Below are positions 36,701-49,235 of a stretch of DNA of 64,000 bases, one piece after another. Below the pieces are notes generated by a model, which was not told the origin of the DNA, searched no databases, and saw only the letters and a program-made list of their open reading frames with translations. The stretch lies in assembly GCA_021030915.1 (NCBI GenBank), contig JAGEMR010000005.1, positions 496,001 through 560,000 of the forward strand, written 5' to 3'. Position 1 is the stretch's first letter, and every line of letters begins with the position of its first letter. Origin of the DNA: Astrothelium macrocarpum (Eukaryota > Ascomycota > Dothideomycetes > Trypetheliales > Trypetheliaceae). Made by a program: the position numbers and the translations under genes.

Positions 36701-39700
36701 GCTTGCTCGGCCGCGGCTTGTCGTGCAGCATTGAAAACAGCTTGCATCTTACCAAACTTAACCCCAAATTCCATGATTTTCCGGAAAGGTTCCGTGACAA
36801 AGTTCACTTTTAGTGATCCTGAGCGCAGAAAAATGGAAGAGTCGTAGCCTGGATATGAGTTCGACGCAGCATCAAAAGTCTCGTATCTGAAATCAGCCAA
36901 CTCATCGCCTTGGATGCTGACAAGCTGCCGCAGAGAGGATTCCGCGGAGACCCCTTGATTGACATCGTCTATCAATGATAAGTTGCCCAATCTCGCCCCT
37001 ATTTGCATCTTGCCACCCTGCAAGAAGACGCCGAAATTTGCTGTGTTCAAACTAAGCGTTGCAAGCCGAATACCGTCATTATTCAGAATGACGGCCACCC
37101 TTGTTAGGTTAGCCTTGATCCTTATTTTTTCGGTGTCGTCAGCACTATTAGTCGCGAGATCGTCGTGCTGCTGCTTCCCTGCAGCGGGAGCTGGTCGGGC
37201 TTCAGAAGCGCTGGCTGGCTGGCCTTGACTGGTGAATGTTACAAGAACAAAATCCAACAATGTCAACAAAGTCTTTCTGGTCACAATGAGATTGATCGTA
37301 GAAATGGATACATCAAGGTTCGTAGCGATCCCCTCATACGTAGACATAAATTCAGGAGAATCTTTGTTGACTTTTACGAATTTTAGTTGGAAGAGCTGCT
37401 TCTTTGAAGAGTATAGATCTTCCGAAGAGATGATGTTCTTGAACTCGGGTACTGCATCGTCCTCTACATGATCTTCAACTACTAAACTCTGCAGACTTAG
37501 TTCAGCGACCATATCGAAGGGTCTTTGATAGAATTCCAAGTAAAATTGTTCGGCAATGAGTTCGACGAGCAATTGGTCAGGATTAACGCCTTCAGGGTCG
37601 GATCGATAAAGTGAGCCTTGAAGCTTCTCCACAGTAAATTTGAACTCGAAGTTCCGTAGCTGCAGAGGAACATTTTCTCTTTGATCTTGAGAAGAGTCTT
37701 GGAACTCTTCTGTACTATTGTCTCCATCCTCCTCAATGACCCGCTCCTTTTCCTTGTTCGATAATTGAAAGGATTTGGATCTGGCGCGATGGGTTTGCTG
37801 ATCAGCGGAATTGACAGCCGGAGTTTTGGAGGATGTCGCAAACTCCGTGCTCGTGCTCTCCTCAACGTTGAATTTGGGAATAGCAACATCAAGAAGTTTC
37901 ATGAGACTTTTGTATTTAGCATCGGATACCGACGCATGAAGGACTGGTAAGTGACCAGAGATGCGAAATTTGGTCAGATCGGACGCTTTCGGAATAATGC
38001 AGGTCTCTATGCTGAAGTTCATGTTTATACGGTCAATAAGATGCATATTCTTCGAGGGAGATTGTGGATCCAACTGTGCGCGCGTCCCCTCAACTGTAGA
38101 ACCTATCAAGACCTGCGTCGATTCAAGCTTGAGGATAAACTTGTCGTACATCAGCTCTTCCAAACGTTTGTAATCTGCATCAGAGTATTGCTGCTTGCGC
38201 TTGGCCTGTATATCGCGTATCGTTGCCTTGTCTACAAGATCACTTGTGACGCTGGCATGACCCGCGTCAAGAATCAAACAGATGGAGCTTTGCTGGACTA
38301 CACTGTCTGGCACAATGATCAAAGGCGCTTGCAGATCAAGATGCGCGTCAATCGTTTTATGTTCTTGAAGGGCAAACTCCAAGCCAGCACGGGTCTGTTT
38401 TCGAAGTCCTTCTACAGTCGCGCCGGCTGTCTCGAGGAGCGCACCAATAGATTCCATGTGGCGTTCCGGTGGTTTGAAGAATTTTGCGACTTCCACTATA
38501 AACCGAGGGTTATAGACAATTTCCATACCTTTCAACTTCATAGTAAGGGCTGAATCAGCTCTGCCGTCAAGCGGGTTTTGCTCAAATGAAAGCTGGAAGA
38601 ATGGATCTTCCTCTGGTGACTCGTCTACTTCTTCTTCTGCGTCACCAAATGTTTCATCACCATCAAGTTCCTTGATGCGATGATCTTCCTGAACAGGTGG
38701 GGCGTCTTTGATGCTTATGATTTGTGGCCAAAGGCTTCCATCAGTTGTCCCATCATAAAGTCTCATACCATCCAAGCTTAAGTCGACAAGTAGCGAGTCC
38801 GGTCTTTGTAAACCTTTGGCGGTGAAGGAATCGAAAAGAAGACGTAGAATTTGCTGTTTCTTACCGTGAGGATCACGCTTCAAAGTAAAGCTCCCAGTTC
38901 GCAGACTCAATTCGACCTGTAGCTTTACTGCATCCTTTGGCATGTCCACAGCTTCGGTAATACTCTTTTTCTCATCAAAATCGATGGCATCATACAGCTC
39001 CTTGCGTTGTTCCTCTGTCATTTGAGTATCTTGCTCGGCTTGTTGGTTTTGATCTTGCTTGCCACCACTCCAGACCCATTGTGACCAGGTTTGTTTGGGA
39101 GGTGGTTTCTTCACGCCAATGTTCTCTTTTCGCAGTTGATTCCGAGCGAGCGATCTCCAGAAGCGCAAATCTTCGTACGTCAATTTTCTTTCAAGCGCAT
39201 CAATCTCCTGAGTCTCGGTAGGACTAAGCTTCTCATCCTTCTTCTTCTTCTTGAATAGTTCAATATATCGCTGCCGATCGTCTCTTCTTTCTTTGAAGTA
39301 ATCCCAGGTCCACTTTCTATTTCGATCATGGATCTTCTCCAAGACTGCTTTACCGGCGAATTGCAGCCACGCATGCGGATCTTCTTTTGGACTTGATTGT
39401 GGTTGATATTTTTTGTATTCTTGGTGTCGAAGGAAATAGTGGAAAAGGTCGACGAGCATCAGCGCATCACGATACTGATCCTCGTCTATAACAAAGCCCA
39501 GTTCATCAAAGAGCAATCGCGCTTTAATTTTAGGTCGGTCCGTTCTGCCGGTTTTGTCCATCTCAAGACCCGCTCTCCCTGTTACGGGCTTTAGAATGAA
39601 TTGATGTTCAGCAATAGATGCGCTGTCCCCTGTCACAATCATCTCACGAAATTTTTCAAGGATGGTATCGTGGTCAGACCCCTGTTCCTCGGCTCCAACT

Positions 39701-40389
39701 TGAGAGCCTTTACCAGAACCTAAGAGTTTTGCGTCGGAATCCCAGTAGACAGCAAGTGCTCCAAGTGTCGCTAGCTTGTGTGTTGTGCCAGAACTATTTT
39801 GGATGAATGTTGGCTTCCAGTTCTCATCAGTGCTCACGGCACTAATCTCTTTCAATGTAATCCCCACGGCAAATGGATGACCAGGATCAGCAACAGAGTC
39901 TTCGTACCGAATGTGAACATTCTTCACAGAGACTTGGAGGTTATCCACGATAGCTGTAACTAAGCTGGTTGTAAACGTTTGGTTGCGTTGTTGTTCCTCT
40001 GGACTCATGCCTTCAGCGGTTCTCTCCTTCAGTAATTCAGCACTGTCGAGCTTCTCCATCTTCAACGCATGAGCACGTCTCTCTTCTTCCTCTTCATTGT
40101 ATTCCGAGTCCTCTTTTGGAGCAGCCAGGAGAAACACATCCTCAATGTTGACACGTACAGGCTTGCCTCTTAGATTGGACCATGGGATTTGAAGTGTGAG
40201 TTGGCCAAGATGCCCTTCGACAACGTTGAGTGGAAGACGCAGCTGATCGAGGGCTTCTCGACGAAGTTCCAGGTTTCGCAACTTGACGTCGCCTGACCAA
40301 ATGCCGACGTTAAGCTGCTTTGCATCAAAGTTCCGGACATACATGCCCAAGAAGCGATTGAGCAGATTGGCAACAAGTCCCTCGAGCAT
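30731..40389 (-). CDS. VPS13: Vacuolar protein sorting-associated protein 13 (bridge-like lipid transfer protein)
   Basis: Rod-shaped protein with a hydrophobic groove that moves phospholipids between organelles at contact sites. Exon 1 33250-40389 and exon 2 30731-33196, separated by a 53-nt intron (EEGEGK|YKLTKVV), give 3201 residues, the normal fungal length. The chorein N-terminus is complete (MLEGLVANLLNRFLGMYVRN, then LGQLTLQIPWSNLRGKPVRV). Long repeating beta-groove segments follow. The region at about 2100-2700 corresponds to the VPS13 adaptor-binding/SHR-BD domain (RNYTGFDLNVW, WSNERLFWKEL). The C-terminal ATG2-like amphipathic helices (GLFNNVSSGVADIFYEPYQG, KGASSFVKKSVFGLSDSVSK) and a PH-like end complete it. 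Long antisense frames inside this gene are not genes. Confidence 0.97.
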
Positions 40390-41169
40390 GATGCCCGATG
40401 GTGGCCGTTACCCAGGCCCGGGCCAAAGTTATATCTGATTCCAGATCGAAGGTACAATATTATGTGTCTTTGTGGGCATCACAAAGTCATTGGACTGGCT
40501 CGAAGAGATGAGAAATTGAAGAGGATGAGGGGACGCGTCAAGAAGCACTGCGAATCAGTAAGAGGGACAGCAACAAATTCGAAGGGATGTGTTATTTCAT
40601 TGAAAGATTGATCTTCAGTGACCAGGTAGCGTTCAAGGTCATGAATGAGAATTAGAAGGCAGGTCTGAGCCACATAAGGCGCGAAATTGAGCACCAAGTT
40701 GCCAACACTACCACAGGCAGATGACGTCGGTCCCTTACACGTGACCGTTATAGCGCGTAGGTACAGGTAGCTGCTAGACCCAGCGCGTTTTCTACGCAGT
40801 CTGTTGATTGGCGCCAACGCTTTTCAAGTCATTGAGTGAGATTGGAAACTAAAATCCATTCAATGGCTCATAGCTAGTGTGACCAACATTGATTTATGCT
40901 CAATCGATTACCTGCGTCTTTGCTAACCCTGCAGCGATCCCCTGCCCCGGTCCCGGAACTCTAAGGCCCAAGCCGGAGCTTCTCCTTCAACATCTTGCCA
41001 ACCTACCATTCACCTAAATTTTCAGACTCGTTCAAGCAGCAATCCCATACCCATTGGCAGTCATTGATAAGTCAGTTCGGTTTTCATCATTAGCTAATCT
41101 CCACAGCTTGTGAACCTGTCGCTCACCGTGCTATTCAGGTGGGTGTTGTGTGGATTTGAAGCTGCCAGA
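40390..41169. promoter_or_regulatory. Divergent promoter VPS13 / DUF3429 gene
   Basis: A 780-bp head-to-head intergenic region. A frame continuous with the plus-strand gene opens at a GTG at 41110 but has no upstream ATG, so the first ATG at 41170 is taken as the start. No other gene is seen. Confidence 0.5.
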
Positions 41170-42330
41170 ATGCTTCGCTCGGCAGCTCCACGGGCCATTT
41201 TGGGTTCTGTAACCCGCAGTTCTGGAATCAAGTCACGGCCCGCATTCGTCGCTTCGATCTACAAAGCCCAGCGGTCGTCACACCTTACTACGCTGTGCGG
41301 CAAGCGTCAATGGCCAATTACAAAACCCGTCTCAACCGCCTTCATTCGCTGCCAAACAACATCTCCACCTTTCGACAAAGTTGATAGAAAACATGAGGAG
41401 AAAGTCAGTCATGAGAAATTGCAGGCGACTCCAGAGACTGTATCTGGAACATCTTCAGTTCATCCAGTGCTCGGAGAAGTTGCAACCCCTGAAGAGGAAC
41501 CTGATACGGACATGATGGCGGGTATCCGTTCCGATATGGTACGCTTTCCATCTTCTCTGCTGGACACTATGATTACCACGAACCAGATCCGCTAATTTCC
41601 GCTCCCTCTAGAAAACCATTTTGGAAACCTTTTCCCTCAAAGACGTACCTCCAGAACCATACTACATCGGTATGGCTGGTGTCTTGCCTTATCTTGCAAC
41701 CTCATTGTCTACAGTATATTGTGCTTGGGAAATTAATCACGCAGCTGCTACCGGATCGGGCTTGTTGATGACCGGTCATACTGCGGAGCTCCTATTGCAT
41801 GTGCTTGAGCCTCTACAAATTGGATATGGCGCCGTGGTAAGTTTTCACTTGCACTATCAATTCTTGCGCATGCGCTGAATGCTTTAAAGATTATTTCATT
41901 CTTAGGCGCTATCCATTGGGGCTTAGAATACGCTGGGTACGGCGGCCATCACGGCTACAAACGCTACGCTATTGGTGTCATTGCTCCTGCTGTTGCTTGG
42001 CCAACCATTCTCCTCCCCGGAGAATACGCTCTGATTGCACAGTTCTTGGCATTTAATTTTCTATATTACACTGACGCTCTATCGAGACGACGTGGTTGGG
42101 CACCACCATGGTACGGAGTTTACAGATTCGTACTCACCTTCATCGTCGGCGCAAGTATTGTCATTAGCTTGATTGGAAGGGGTCAGATAGTGGAGGATTT
42201 GGGCAAACTTCCCGGTCCTGCAGACCGCGTACGTGCGCTGAGGGAATCTCAAGCGGAAAGTCTTGAGAAGGAAGAGCAAGCCAAAGTCGCTATGACAGCT
42301 CAGAAGGAGGAAGAGGAAGATTCTGAATAA
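41170..42330 (+). CDS. Mitochondrial membrane protein with DUF3429 (TMEM69-like)
   Basis: A 344-residue protein of unknown function, likely in the mitochondrial inner membrane. Three exons: 41170-41538, 41612-41836, 41890-42330 (introns of 73 and 53 nt). The N-terminus beginning MLRSAAPRAILGSVTRSSG is basic and lacks acids for about 75 residues, a strong presequence. The DUF3429 core follows: YYIGMAGVLPYLATSLSTVY, a second helix, GYGAV|IISFLGAIHWGLEYAGY across intron 2, then APAVAWPTILLPGEYALIAQFLAF and a last membrane helix. About five membrane segments precede a charged coiled tail. The acceptor at 41889 (AAAG) is weak but is the only one that keeps the conserved frame. Confidence 0.88.
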
Positions 42331-43008
42331 AGGAGCAATTCGTGCAACTACAAATATTTCAGGAAGGTGTCCACCAAAGTCTCTGGAACAAAGTAGTGCT
42401 GAACGCTAAAAGTCCTAGAATTGAAGGAGGCCGGAGAAATCCTTCCGGTGAATTAAATACATGGTTGTCCTTGTACTGGTTATGTATCAATCGTCAATCC
42501 TATTTCATAAATCTGATACCTATTTGGCAATGCAATATGGGAAACAATGTTTAATGATCAACAGACATCTATCACAGATCTGAGACCCGTTAACTAAAAA
42601 TTCTGTGAGTATTCCCGTTTATTAGAAGACCATTTTCCCCTCTCGTCAGGTTCAGTGGCGGCGGATGATGTCGCGACCCCGCGCTCTGCCCCTCTAACAT
42701 CTTGAAGTCCACAATTCCACTTTGCAAGTTAAATTGCCTTTTTTTTGCATAGCTCTTTTCTGAGGTATTGTGGAGCAAGCTTAATACCTATTCATAAGAG
42801 TTTGTGTTTAAATTCCCTGAAATTTGGGCTGTAGAGAATTATCCACGTACTGCTTGGGAATTAGGCTTCGTTCTCGTTGCTCTTCCTCAATTATTACACG
42901 TGCAGACATTCAATTCCTAAGATATAAGACTGGAAAAGAGGCATATCTATTTCTACCCTCTTTCTGTCCGTCCGGATTAGCGTTCTTCTATCCATAGCTT
43001 GTCAGAAT
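42331..43008. promoter_or_regulatory. Intergenic / glycerol kinase promoter
   Basis: A 678-bp tandem intergenic region. GATATAAG lies at about 42920, roughly 90 nt upstream of the glycerol kinase ATG, and could be a TATA element. Pyrimidine-rich DNA follows it. No ORF of interest. Confidence 0.4.
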
Positions 43009-44744
43009 ATGGCGGGTCCTGAAATGCAGACACCTACGCTCGTTGAAAGTGGAGTACAAACAAACAAAGATGACGCGACTTTACAGAAATGGTTCATTGG
43101 CGCTATTGACCAAGGCACTACTAGCACCAGGTTTCTCATCTTCGATGGCACTGGTGTCCCAGTAGCGTCACATCAGATTGAATTCACACAGATGTACCCG
43201 CAATCTGGGTAAGCAGTCGAAACGTTCGTCTTCACAGCGCAAGTGTCATGCTAACCAATAGTACGCAGCTGGCATGAACATAATCCTGAAGAGCTGATTG
43301 GCACGGTCGAGGAATGCATAGACAAGGCGACTGAATCTTTTATTGGTCTGGGCCACCAAGTCTCTGATATCAAGGCTGTCGGAATTACTAATCAACGCGA
43401 AACAACACTGGTCTGGGATTGGGAAACAGGAGAGCCTCTGCATAATGCAATCGCCTGGCCAGATACAAGAACAAAGGGACTGGTCCGCGAATTAAAAGCA
43501 CAACAAGGTGCAAACGACCTTCAAGAAATCTGCGGTCTTCCTTTGTCAACATATCCCTCTTCTGTAAAGCTCCTATGGCTCATTCGTAATGTCGACCGAG
43601 TTCGGAATGCGTATGAAAAAGGACGTCTTGCCTTCGGAACACCAGATACTTGGCTCCTCTATCGTCTGAATGGAGGCAAGGCCAAGGACTGGTTCGTTAC
43701 GGACTCTACCAATGCATCCCGAACGATGTTCATGAATCTTCACAATCTCCAGTATGACGAGAGAGTCCTGAAGTTCTTCGGCATAGATCAAACAAAGATT
43801 CATCTTCCCAAAATTGTGCCATCGTCCAGCGCTGATCTATTCGGTTCAATTGCTCACGGAAGCCTAAAGGGCATCCCTATCACCGGCTGTCTCGGCGACC
43901 AGTCTGCTGCGTTGGTGGGTCAGCAAGGATTTTCGCCTGGTGCTGCTAAGAATACATATGGGACGGGATGCTTTCTCCTGTACAATATTGGTGAAAAGCC
44001 TGTAATTTCCACCCATGGACTCCTCGCGACAGTGGCGTATGACTTCGGTCGAGAACACAAACCAGTCTATGCTCTGGAAGGCAGCATCGCCGTTGCTGGC
44101 AGTGCTGTAAAATTTCTTATGAACAACATGGGCTTTTTCACACACTCACATAAAATTAGCGAACTAGCCGCCACTGTCGAAGACAATGGAGGTTGCGTGT
44201 TCGTCACCGCTTTTAGCGGTCTCTTTGCACCCTATTGGATCGATGATGCCAAAGGTACTATCTTCGGTATCACCCAGTATACCCAAAGAGGACACATAGC
44301 TCGAGCAACCCTCGAAGCAACCTGCTTCCAGACTAAGGCTATTTTGGACGCCATGGAAAAGGACAGCGGTCACAAGCTATCCATTCTCGCTGTTGATGGC
44401 GGGATGAGTAACTCAGAACTTTGCATGCAGGTCAGAATGTCGGCTCACTTTCTCGTATGACGAGCTGACTCATTACTTAGACGCAAGCCGACATCATTGG
44501 TATACCCGTTGACCGTCCAGCGATGCGCGAAACAACGTCTCTTGGCGCGGCAATAGCCGCTGGTTTTGCTATTGATATTTGGAAGGAATTCGACGAACTA
44601 AGACAAATCAACCAAGAAGGCCGAACAAAGTTCCAGCCTAACATATCTGAAGACGAAAGGACAAGGATATTCAAAAAATGGTCCAGAGCCGTGGAAATGT
44701 GTCGAGGCTGGCTAGATGCCAGCGAATCAGGTGGCGATTTCTAA
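43009..44744 (+). CDS. GUT1: Glycerol kinase
   Basis: Phosphorylates glycerol to glycerol 3-phosphate with ATP, the first step of glycerol use, in the cytosol. Three exons (43009-43208, 43269-44430, 44481-44744; introns of 60 and 50 nt) give 541 residues, a normal length. FGGY-kinase motifs: phosphate-binding [18 protein letters not shown] near the N-terminus, [19 protein letters not shown] (the RE pair binds glycerol), [13 protein letters not shown] (the Asp of the catalytic loop), the adenosine-binding [15 protein letters not shown], and [19 protein letters not shown], the last crossing intron 2. The first about 25 residues are a non-conserved tail. The ATG at 43009 is the first in frame. 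Confidence 0.97.
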
Positions 44745-46549
44745 AAGAAGTCAGCACAAGTCTGGAGAGGCGGTGACGTTCCCAGCTTCTGCGCGGCTAT
44801 CTCTGAAGTCACAGTTTTGAATTACTCCATCATCAGGAATATGATGAATCTTGACTTATCTGTACTTCACGCTTTCTATCTATCTGAAGCCAATCCTGAT
44901 CACTGCAAACTTTTGACGCATCTATTTTGAGCCCGCTGTTCTTCTTTTTGATGATGCTGCGAGCATCCCAAGTCCATTTTTAGCATTGTCTATATGATTT
45001 TAAAGATGATGTTGCTCAACGCTACAGCGCTAGCAACACCGGACCTTCTTCATGCATTTGCCGCGTCGACCGCAACGGCCACTAAGGCCCATCCAGGCCC
45101 AAATAGTATGATTACATAACGCCAGATTTGCGGGATAATGTTCCGTGACGGGAGAAAACCTCCTCCCGGCAGGAAAGTCGGTTTAAACCCCCAGAAACCT
45201 TAACGGTTCCAAGGTTAGGGGTTTCGGGGACACGGATGATCTGCAAAAAGGCCGACGACTGACCAGCTGTTCTCTGCAACCACTTTTGAAGTTGAGAGGT
45301 CAAACTTGGCAAGACGCTTCCCAACTAGTAAAAATCAGACCACATCGCCACCTAAATCCACCTGAACAGTGTCCAGCCCGACTGTTTGAGCATCCGTCAA
45401 CCGCCCACAGACCTCTCAGATCCACGTGCTTATGTTTTTGATCCGCTACGGCCTCTTTTTGGCATAGCCTTCTGATTTGGAATTATCTTTTTGGGAGCGA
45501 TCATACGAAATTTGCTATCAAACAAGGTTGGAGACGGTTGGATGCGTGGTTTTGTTGTCAACCTGACCATACCGACTCTCGAGCATTTCTCTCTCTCTCC
45601 TAGCGATGGAAACGGTGGCATTGTCTCAAACAGCGCGATTTCAAACAAGGCCGAGGTCGATCCCTTACGTTCGCGAACGGCTTTAAATTCCGGCGGAACG
45701 TTTTGATCAACAAGCTTATGCGCGTATGGTGGACATAGCTTCCGAAACGTTTAAAGTTAGCCTCCTTCAGGTATTCAAGTCTCCGGTGACAGGGCGAAAG
45801 GCGACCCTATGCCTAGGCCCTGGGACTCTCCAGCGACTCGGCTTTTTCCTGTGAACTATGTGCATGATGTTCCAGCCAGGATTGTCCCGCATTCAAACCT
45901 GGTATATGCTCCAAAGTCCCAATAGCGTCATTCCACCCACGTCGCCGTTTTGACAGGAAAACAAAGCTTGTTGGTTTAGATCCCAGAGCTCAATCCCAGT
46001 AACGCATCGAGATGGCGCATGCGCGCTTTTCACGATGCTACCGAGACTGTACCTCAGTCACAATCAACTCTTCGTCAGCTAAGTTGCTACCGTAGTGGAG
46101 CCCTCGTGCTACAGAGCACCCGCTACTATCAACCTCAAAGGAGCCCGAATCCGCATTTATCCGGCTAGAACTCATTTCACCCTAATGCCTTGATGCCTAA
46201 GCATTGCATTGCACCCGTCTCACTAACGGTTGCTCATCTTGGACATCACCAGAGAGCCGCTACACGAGAGCTATCACGTCCCGCTTAATCCGAGCCGCAA
46301 CGATGACCAAAAGGGAGATTTACAATTTCTCGACGTCCCAACCCGTGTCCAGCCATCCTTGACAACCGGGGCATCAGAGCACCTCAAACATTCTTACCTC
46401 AAGATGCTTGTTATATAAGGGAGCAGAATCGAATGGTTGCACAAAGTTCTGCTTGTCACGATGTCAAACAAACGATCACGATACCATCTTCTGTGTCTGC
46501 TATTTATTGGCCGTATATTCAGCTTCAGCTTCCTCGTCCAGATTGCAAA
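44745..46549. other. Gene-poor 1.8-kb interval
   Basis: Follows glycerol kinase. Short ORFs on both strands overlap without domains or plausible splicing. Composition is mixed. A short imperfect palindrome (AACCCCC...GGTTCCAAGGTTAGGGGTT) lies near 45185-45225. No transposase, tRNA or other recognised element was found. Confidence 0.4.
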
Positions 46550-46863
46550 ATGTGTGATTATACACAAGTCGAATACAATTGCGGTCACCTTCGATACGTT
46601 GTCAAGTCAGTTGTACGAGAGACACCGCCGCAGAGCATTCTAACATCACGTGAAACCAGGGCTTGGTGTGTCAAATATCAGGCAACCCACAAGCGGTGTC
46701 CAGTTAATGTGGTCGCGATGTGGGCATACCGAAGATAATGGTTGGATATGAGCTGATGCCCTTTTCAGAGAATACCGGCTCAATGAAAAATGTGGTAGGA
46801 GCAACTCGTACACTATGACCCGCGATGGAGGCTCAAAGCTGTAACACAGGAGACTGCCGTTAG
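46550..46863 (+). CDS. Cysteine-rich mini-protein (51 aa, four exons)
   Basis: A very small gene hidden by splicing. Exons 46550-46605, 46660-46719, 46769-46794 and 46850-46863 are joined by introns of 54, 49 and 55 nt, each GT-AG; the total is 156 nt including the stop. The protein starts MCDYTQVEYNCGHLRY. It continues VVKAWCVKYQATHKRCP and ends IEYRLNEKCGDCR. Cysteines at 2, 11, 22, 32, 47 and 50, with histidines at 13 and 29, make a plausible zinc-binding set. The pattern CGH..Y / WC..Y..TH..CP / CG.CR recurs in small uncharacterised ascomycete proteins (recollection, not searched). No signal peptide. Four junctions giving one coherent pattern argue against chance. Reading through introns 2 and 3 yields only premature stops. 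Function unknown. Confidence 0.72.
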
Positions 46864-47825
46864 CACGACATTTTGCTCTTCACATTCCACGGACCTTCTA
46901 AGGCGCATTCATCGATTTGGGTTCGAGCTACTGTTGGGCATCATTTAAAAAACGTAGACCAGGAGTTTCGGTGTGAACTAGGGTTGCGGGCTAGGAATTA
47001 GGCCCGCTCCTTCATGTATGATTCAGAAACGGACACAAAAGTGCCTTGTTACGTACACCAAAATCCCAGAGCAACTAGATTGTGATTTTGCTTAGGTGTA
47101 GTCTTATCTGATAGACCTTTACCGCCCCTCGCAAAACCCCACCAACCACGGTTTGTTTCACGGCCTAGCAGATGCAAGGCTTCAGTGGCTTGCATGCGGC
47201 TGGTCAATGCGGAAATCTCCATGAACCTTGTAGACCCTTTTCAGTGCTGTAGCTTGAACGATTGAAACCGAGGATTAGACCCGGTGGAGTCGGGTCGGGA
47301 CGAGCAGCTTAATTAAACGATCTGACAGCCTTGCGACCCCCAGCAGAACACCTCCTCATGTTTACCTAAATAGGAGGGTCCCCAGCATGTTCTCCTGCAC
47401 AAATTGCGCCATGCGTGTCAACGGTCACTGTGCGATGCTTTGAGCCTTCTTAGGAATACCCAGTCGTAATGGTAATACGTACTCGACCAAAAGGCTCGTC
47501 TTGTAGCACAAGACTCCGCCACGCAGCAACTGGGACGAGGCTTGGCCTGAGACGAGAAGTGTTTGAAGCTCAGAGTCGTATCTTCAGAGTCGCATCCTTA
47601 GAGTCGCATCCTCCGAGCCGTTGATTGCTCACAACCCCATTTCCAATAAAACTAGACCATCTTTCAGATATCTACCTATTTGTGACTACTATCTTGTATT
47701 ACGTAATTAACCAGCATTAGCGACGCGCGCTGCTGTCAACGGTCAACGGTTAAGTAAGGGGTGCCGGGCCAAAGCTACACAAGATCGGCAACGGATCTGG
47801 CAGGCTGCATTGCGTATAACATCCC
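46864..47825. other. Intergenic before ERG27, with small tandem repeat
   Basis: A 962-bp interval with no supported gene. It includes a short tandem repeat near 47575 and the promoter of ERG27. Confidence 0.4.
47572..47622 (+). repeat. About 14-15-bp tandem repeat (CAGAGTCGCATCCT-like)
   Basis: Three to four imperfect direct copies: TCAGAGTCGTATCT, TCAGAGTCGCATCCT, TAGAGTCGCATCCT and a decayed CCGAGCCG. This is a minisatellite in noncoding DNA about 200 bp upstream of ERG27. Confidence 0.7.
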
Positions 47826-49235
47826 ATGGCATCAGACGAACTCGTCGCCGTCGTAACTGGTGCTAATAGGTAACTACTGTCAACAAGGTTGCTGCAATTC
47901 TACCAAACCCTAATCTGACAATGGACGTACAGTGGATTAGGGTTTGCCATTGCTTGTCGCCTGATCACCGAGTTCCTCGAAATCCGCCCACTTTCTGAGT
48001 CCCTTGTCCTTATAGTCACCACACGATCCACCCGCAAAAGCGAGGAAACATTAACGAGACTGCGCCTGCATGTCGACAAAATCGTGTTACAAAATCATGC
48101 AAGAGACTCGGTGGAAGAGCAGCGGCAACAGCGCGCACGCATAAATCTCATGAGCGAACTCGTCGATCTCACCTCCATCGTATCTGTACAGCAATTGTCC
48201 CAGCGGCTATTGGCTTCGATCTCCAAAATCGATGTAATCGTTCTGAATGCTGGCATTGGCGGCTGGATTGGACTCAATTGGCTCGACGCTGTCTGGACTG
48301 TTACCACAGACTGGGTCCATGCAGTAACATGGCCAACATTCAAAAATTCGGGGAAAGGATGGACTACAAACCCGCAGATATCCGATCGGATGACTGCCGC
48401 AGATTTGTCGGATGGCACTAAACAAGAGGGATCTGATCAGGCAGGTACGGCGCCGCCATTGGGCGAGGTCTTTGCAGCGAATGTCTTTGGCCACTATCTT
48501 CTAGTTCATTATATCATGCCACTTCTCTCGAACACGAACGGTGATGGCTCCGGCGGCAAAGTCATCTGGGTATCAAGCCTCGAAGCTCATGCTCGGGCTC
48601 TCAACTTGGAAGACATCCAGGCTCTGGAATCATACGAGGCCTACGAAAGCTCCAAGCGCCTTACGGACGTTCTCGCGCTGACTTACAGCATGTCGGCTAC
48701 GAAGCCCTGGGTCTCTCGATTCGTAAGCAACTCCAAAAGTAGTCCCAGCCAGGCAGGTTTTTCGCCGCCTCGGATGTATGTTACACAGCCGGGCGTGTCT
48801 AGCACCGGCATCTTCCCACTCCCCTTTTTCATCGTGTTCTTTGTGAAATTTGCCTTCTATGTGGCCCGCTGGTTGGGGTCGCCGTGGCACACTATCGATC
48901 CCTACATTAGTGCGACGTCGGTTGTCTGGATAGCTCTGGCGTCACAGTCGCAGCTGGACGCGGTGGAAGAGCGTGAGGGGCAGGGCAAATGGGGCAGCGC
49001 TACAGATCGGCTTGGCCGCGAGCGCGTTTTAAAGACCGAGATTGAGGGCTGGGGTTGGGGAGGCGTAGTGGGCGAACCGACGAGAAAGGGTCGGAAAAGG
49101 GGCGCACAGGATTTGACTCCAGAGCAAAGAGAGGGATTCGTCGAGTTGGGCCGGCAAATTTGGAAGGCGATGGAAGAGTTGAGAGAACAATGGGAGGCGA
49201 GGTTGCCTCCGGTTCGCGTTGGAATACAGTCATGA
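47826..49235 (+). CDS. ERG27: 3-keto-steroid reductase (ergosterol C-4 demethylation)
   Basis: Short-chain dehydrogenase that reduces the C-3 ketone of 4-demethylated sterol intermediates at the ER, the last step of each C-4 demethylation cycle with Erg25 and Erg26. Exon 1 47826-47869 and exon 2 47933-49235 (63-nt intron) give 448 residues. The NADPH motif VTGANSGLG is split by the intron at the Ser codon. VIVLNAGIGG is the NAG motif, and YESSK (in ALESYEAYESSKRLTDV) is the catalytic YxxxK. A WTVTTDWVHAVTWPTFK insert and the C-terminal membrane-associating PLPFFIVFFVKFAFYVARWL segment are typical of fungal Erg27. The first exon encodes only MASDELVAVVTGAN and is easily missed. Confidence 0.96.

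Noticed and set aside
37951..38553. A 200-codon plus-strand ORF
   Set aside because: Lies wholly antisense inside the conserved VPS13 coding region and has no domain; a shadow frame.
45185..45225. Imperfect palindrome, considered as a tRNA or terminator-like hairpin
   Set aside because: No cloverleaf, anticodon arm or B-box consensus could be drawn.
46433..46738. A 101-codon ORF covering the mini-gene
   Set aside because: It reads through the first intron and ends early; the conserved Cys pattern starts only at the internal ATG at 46550 and needs splicing.
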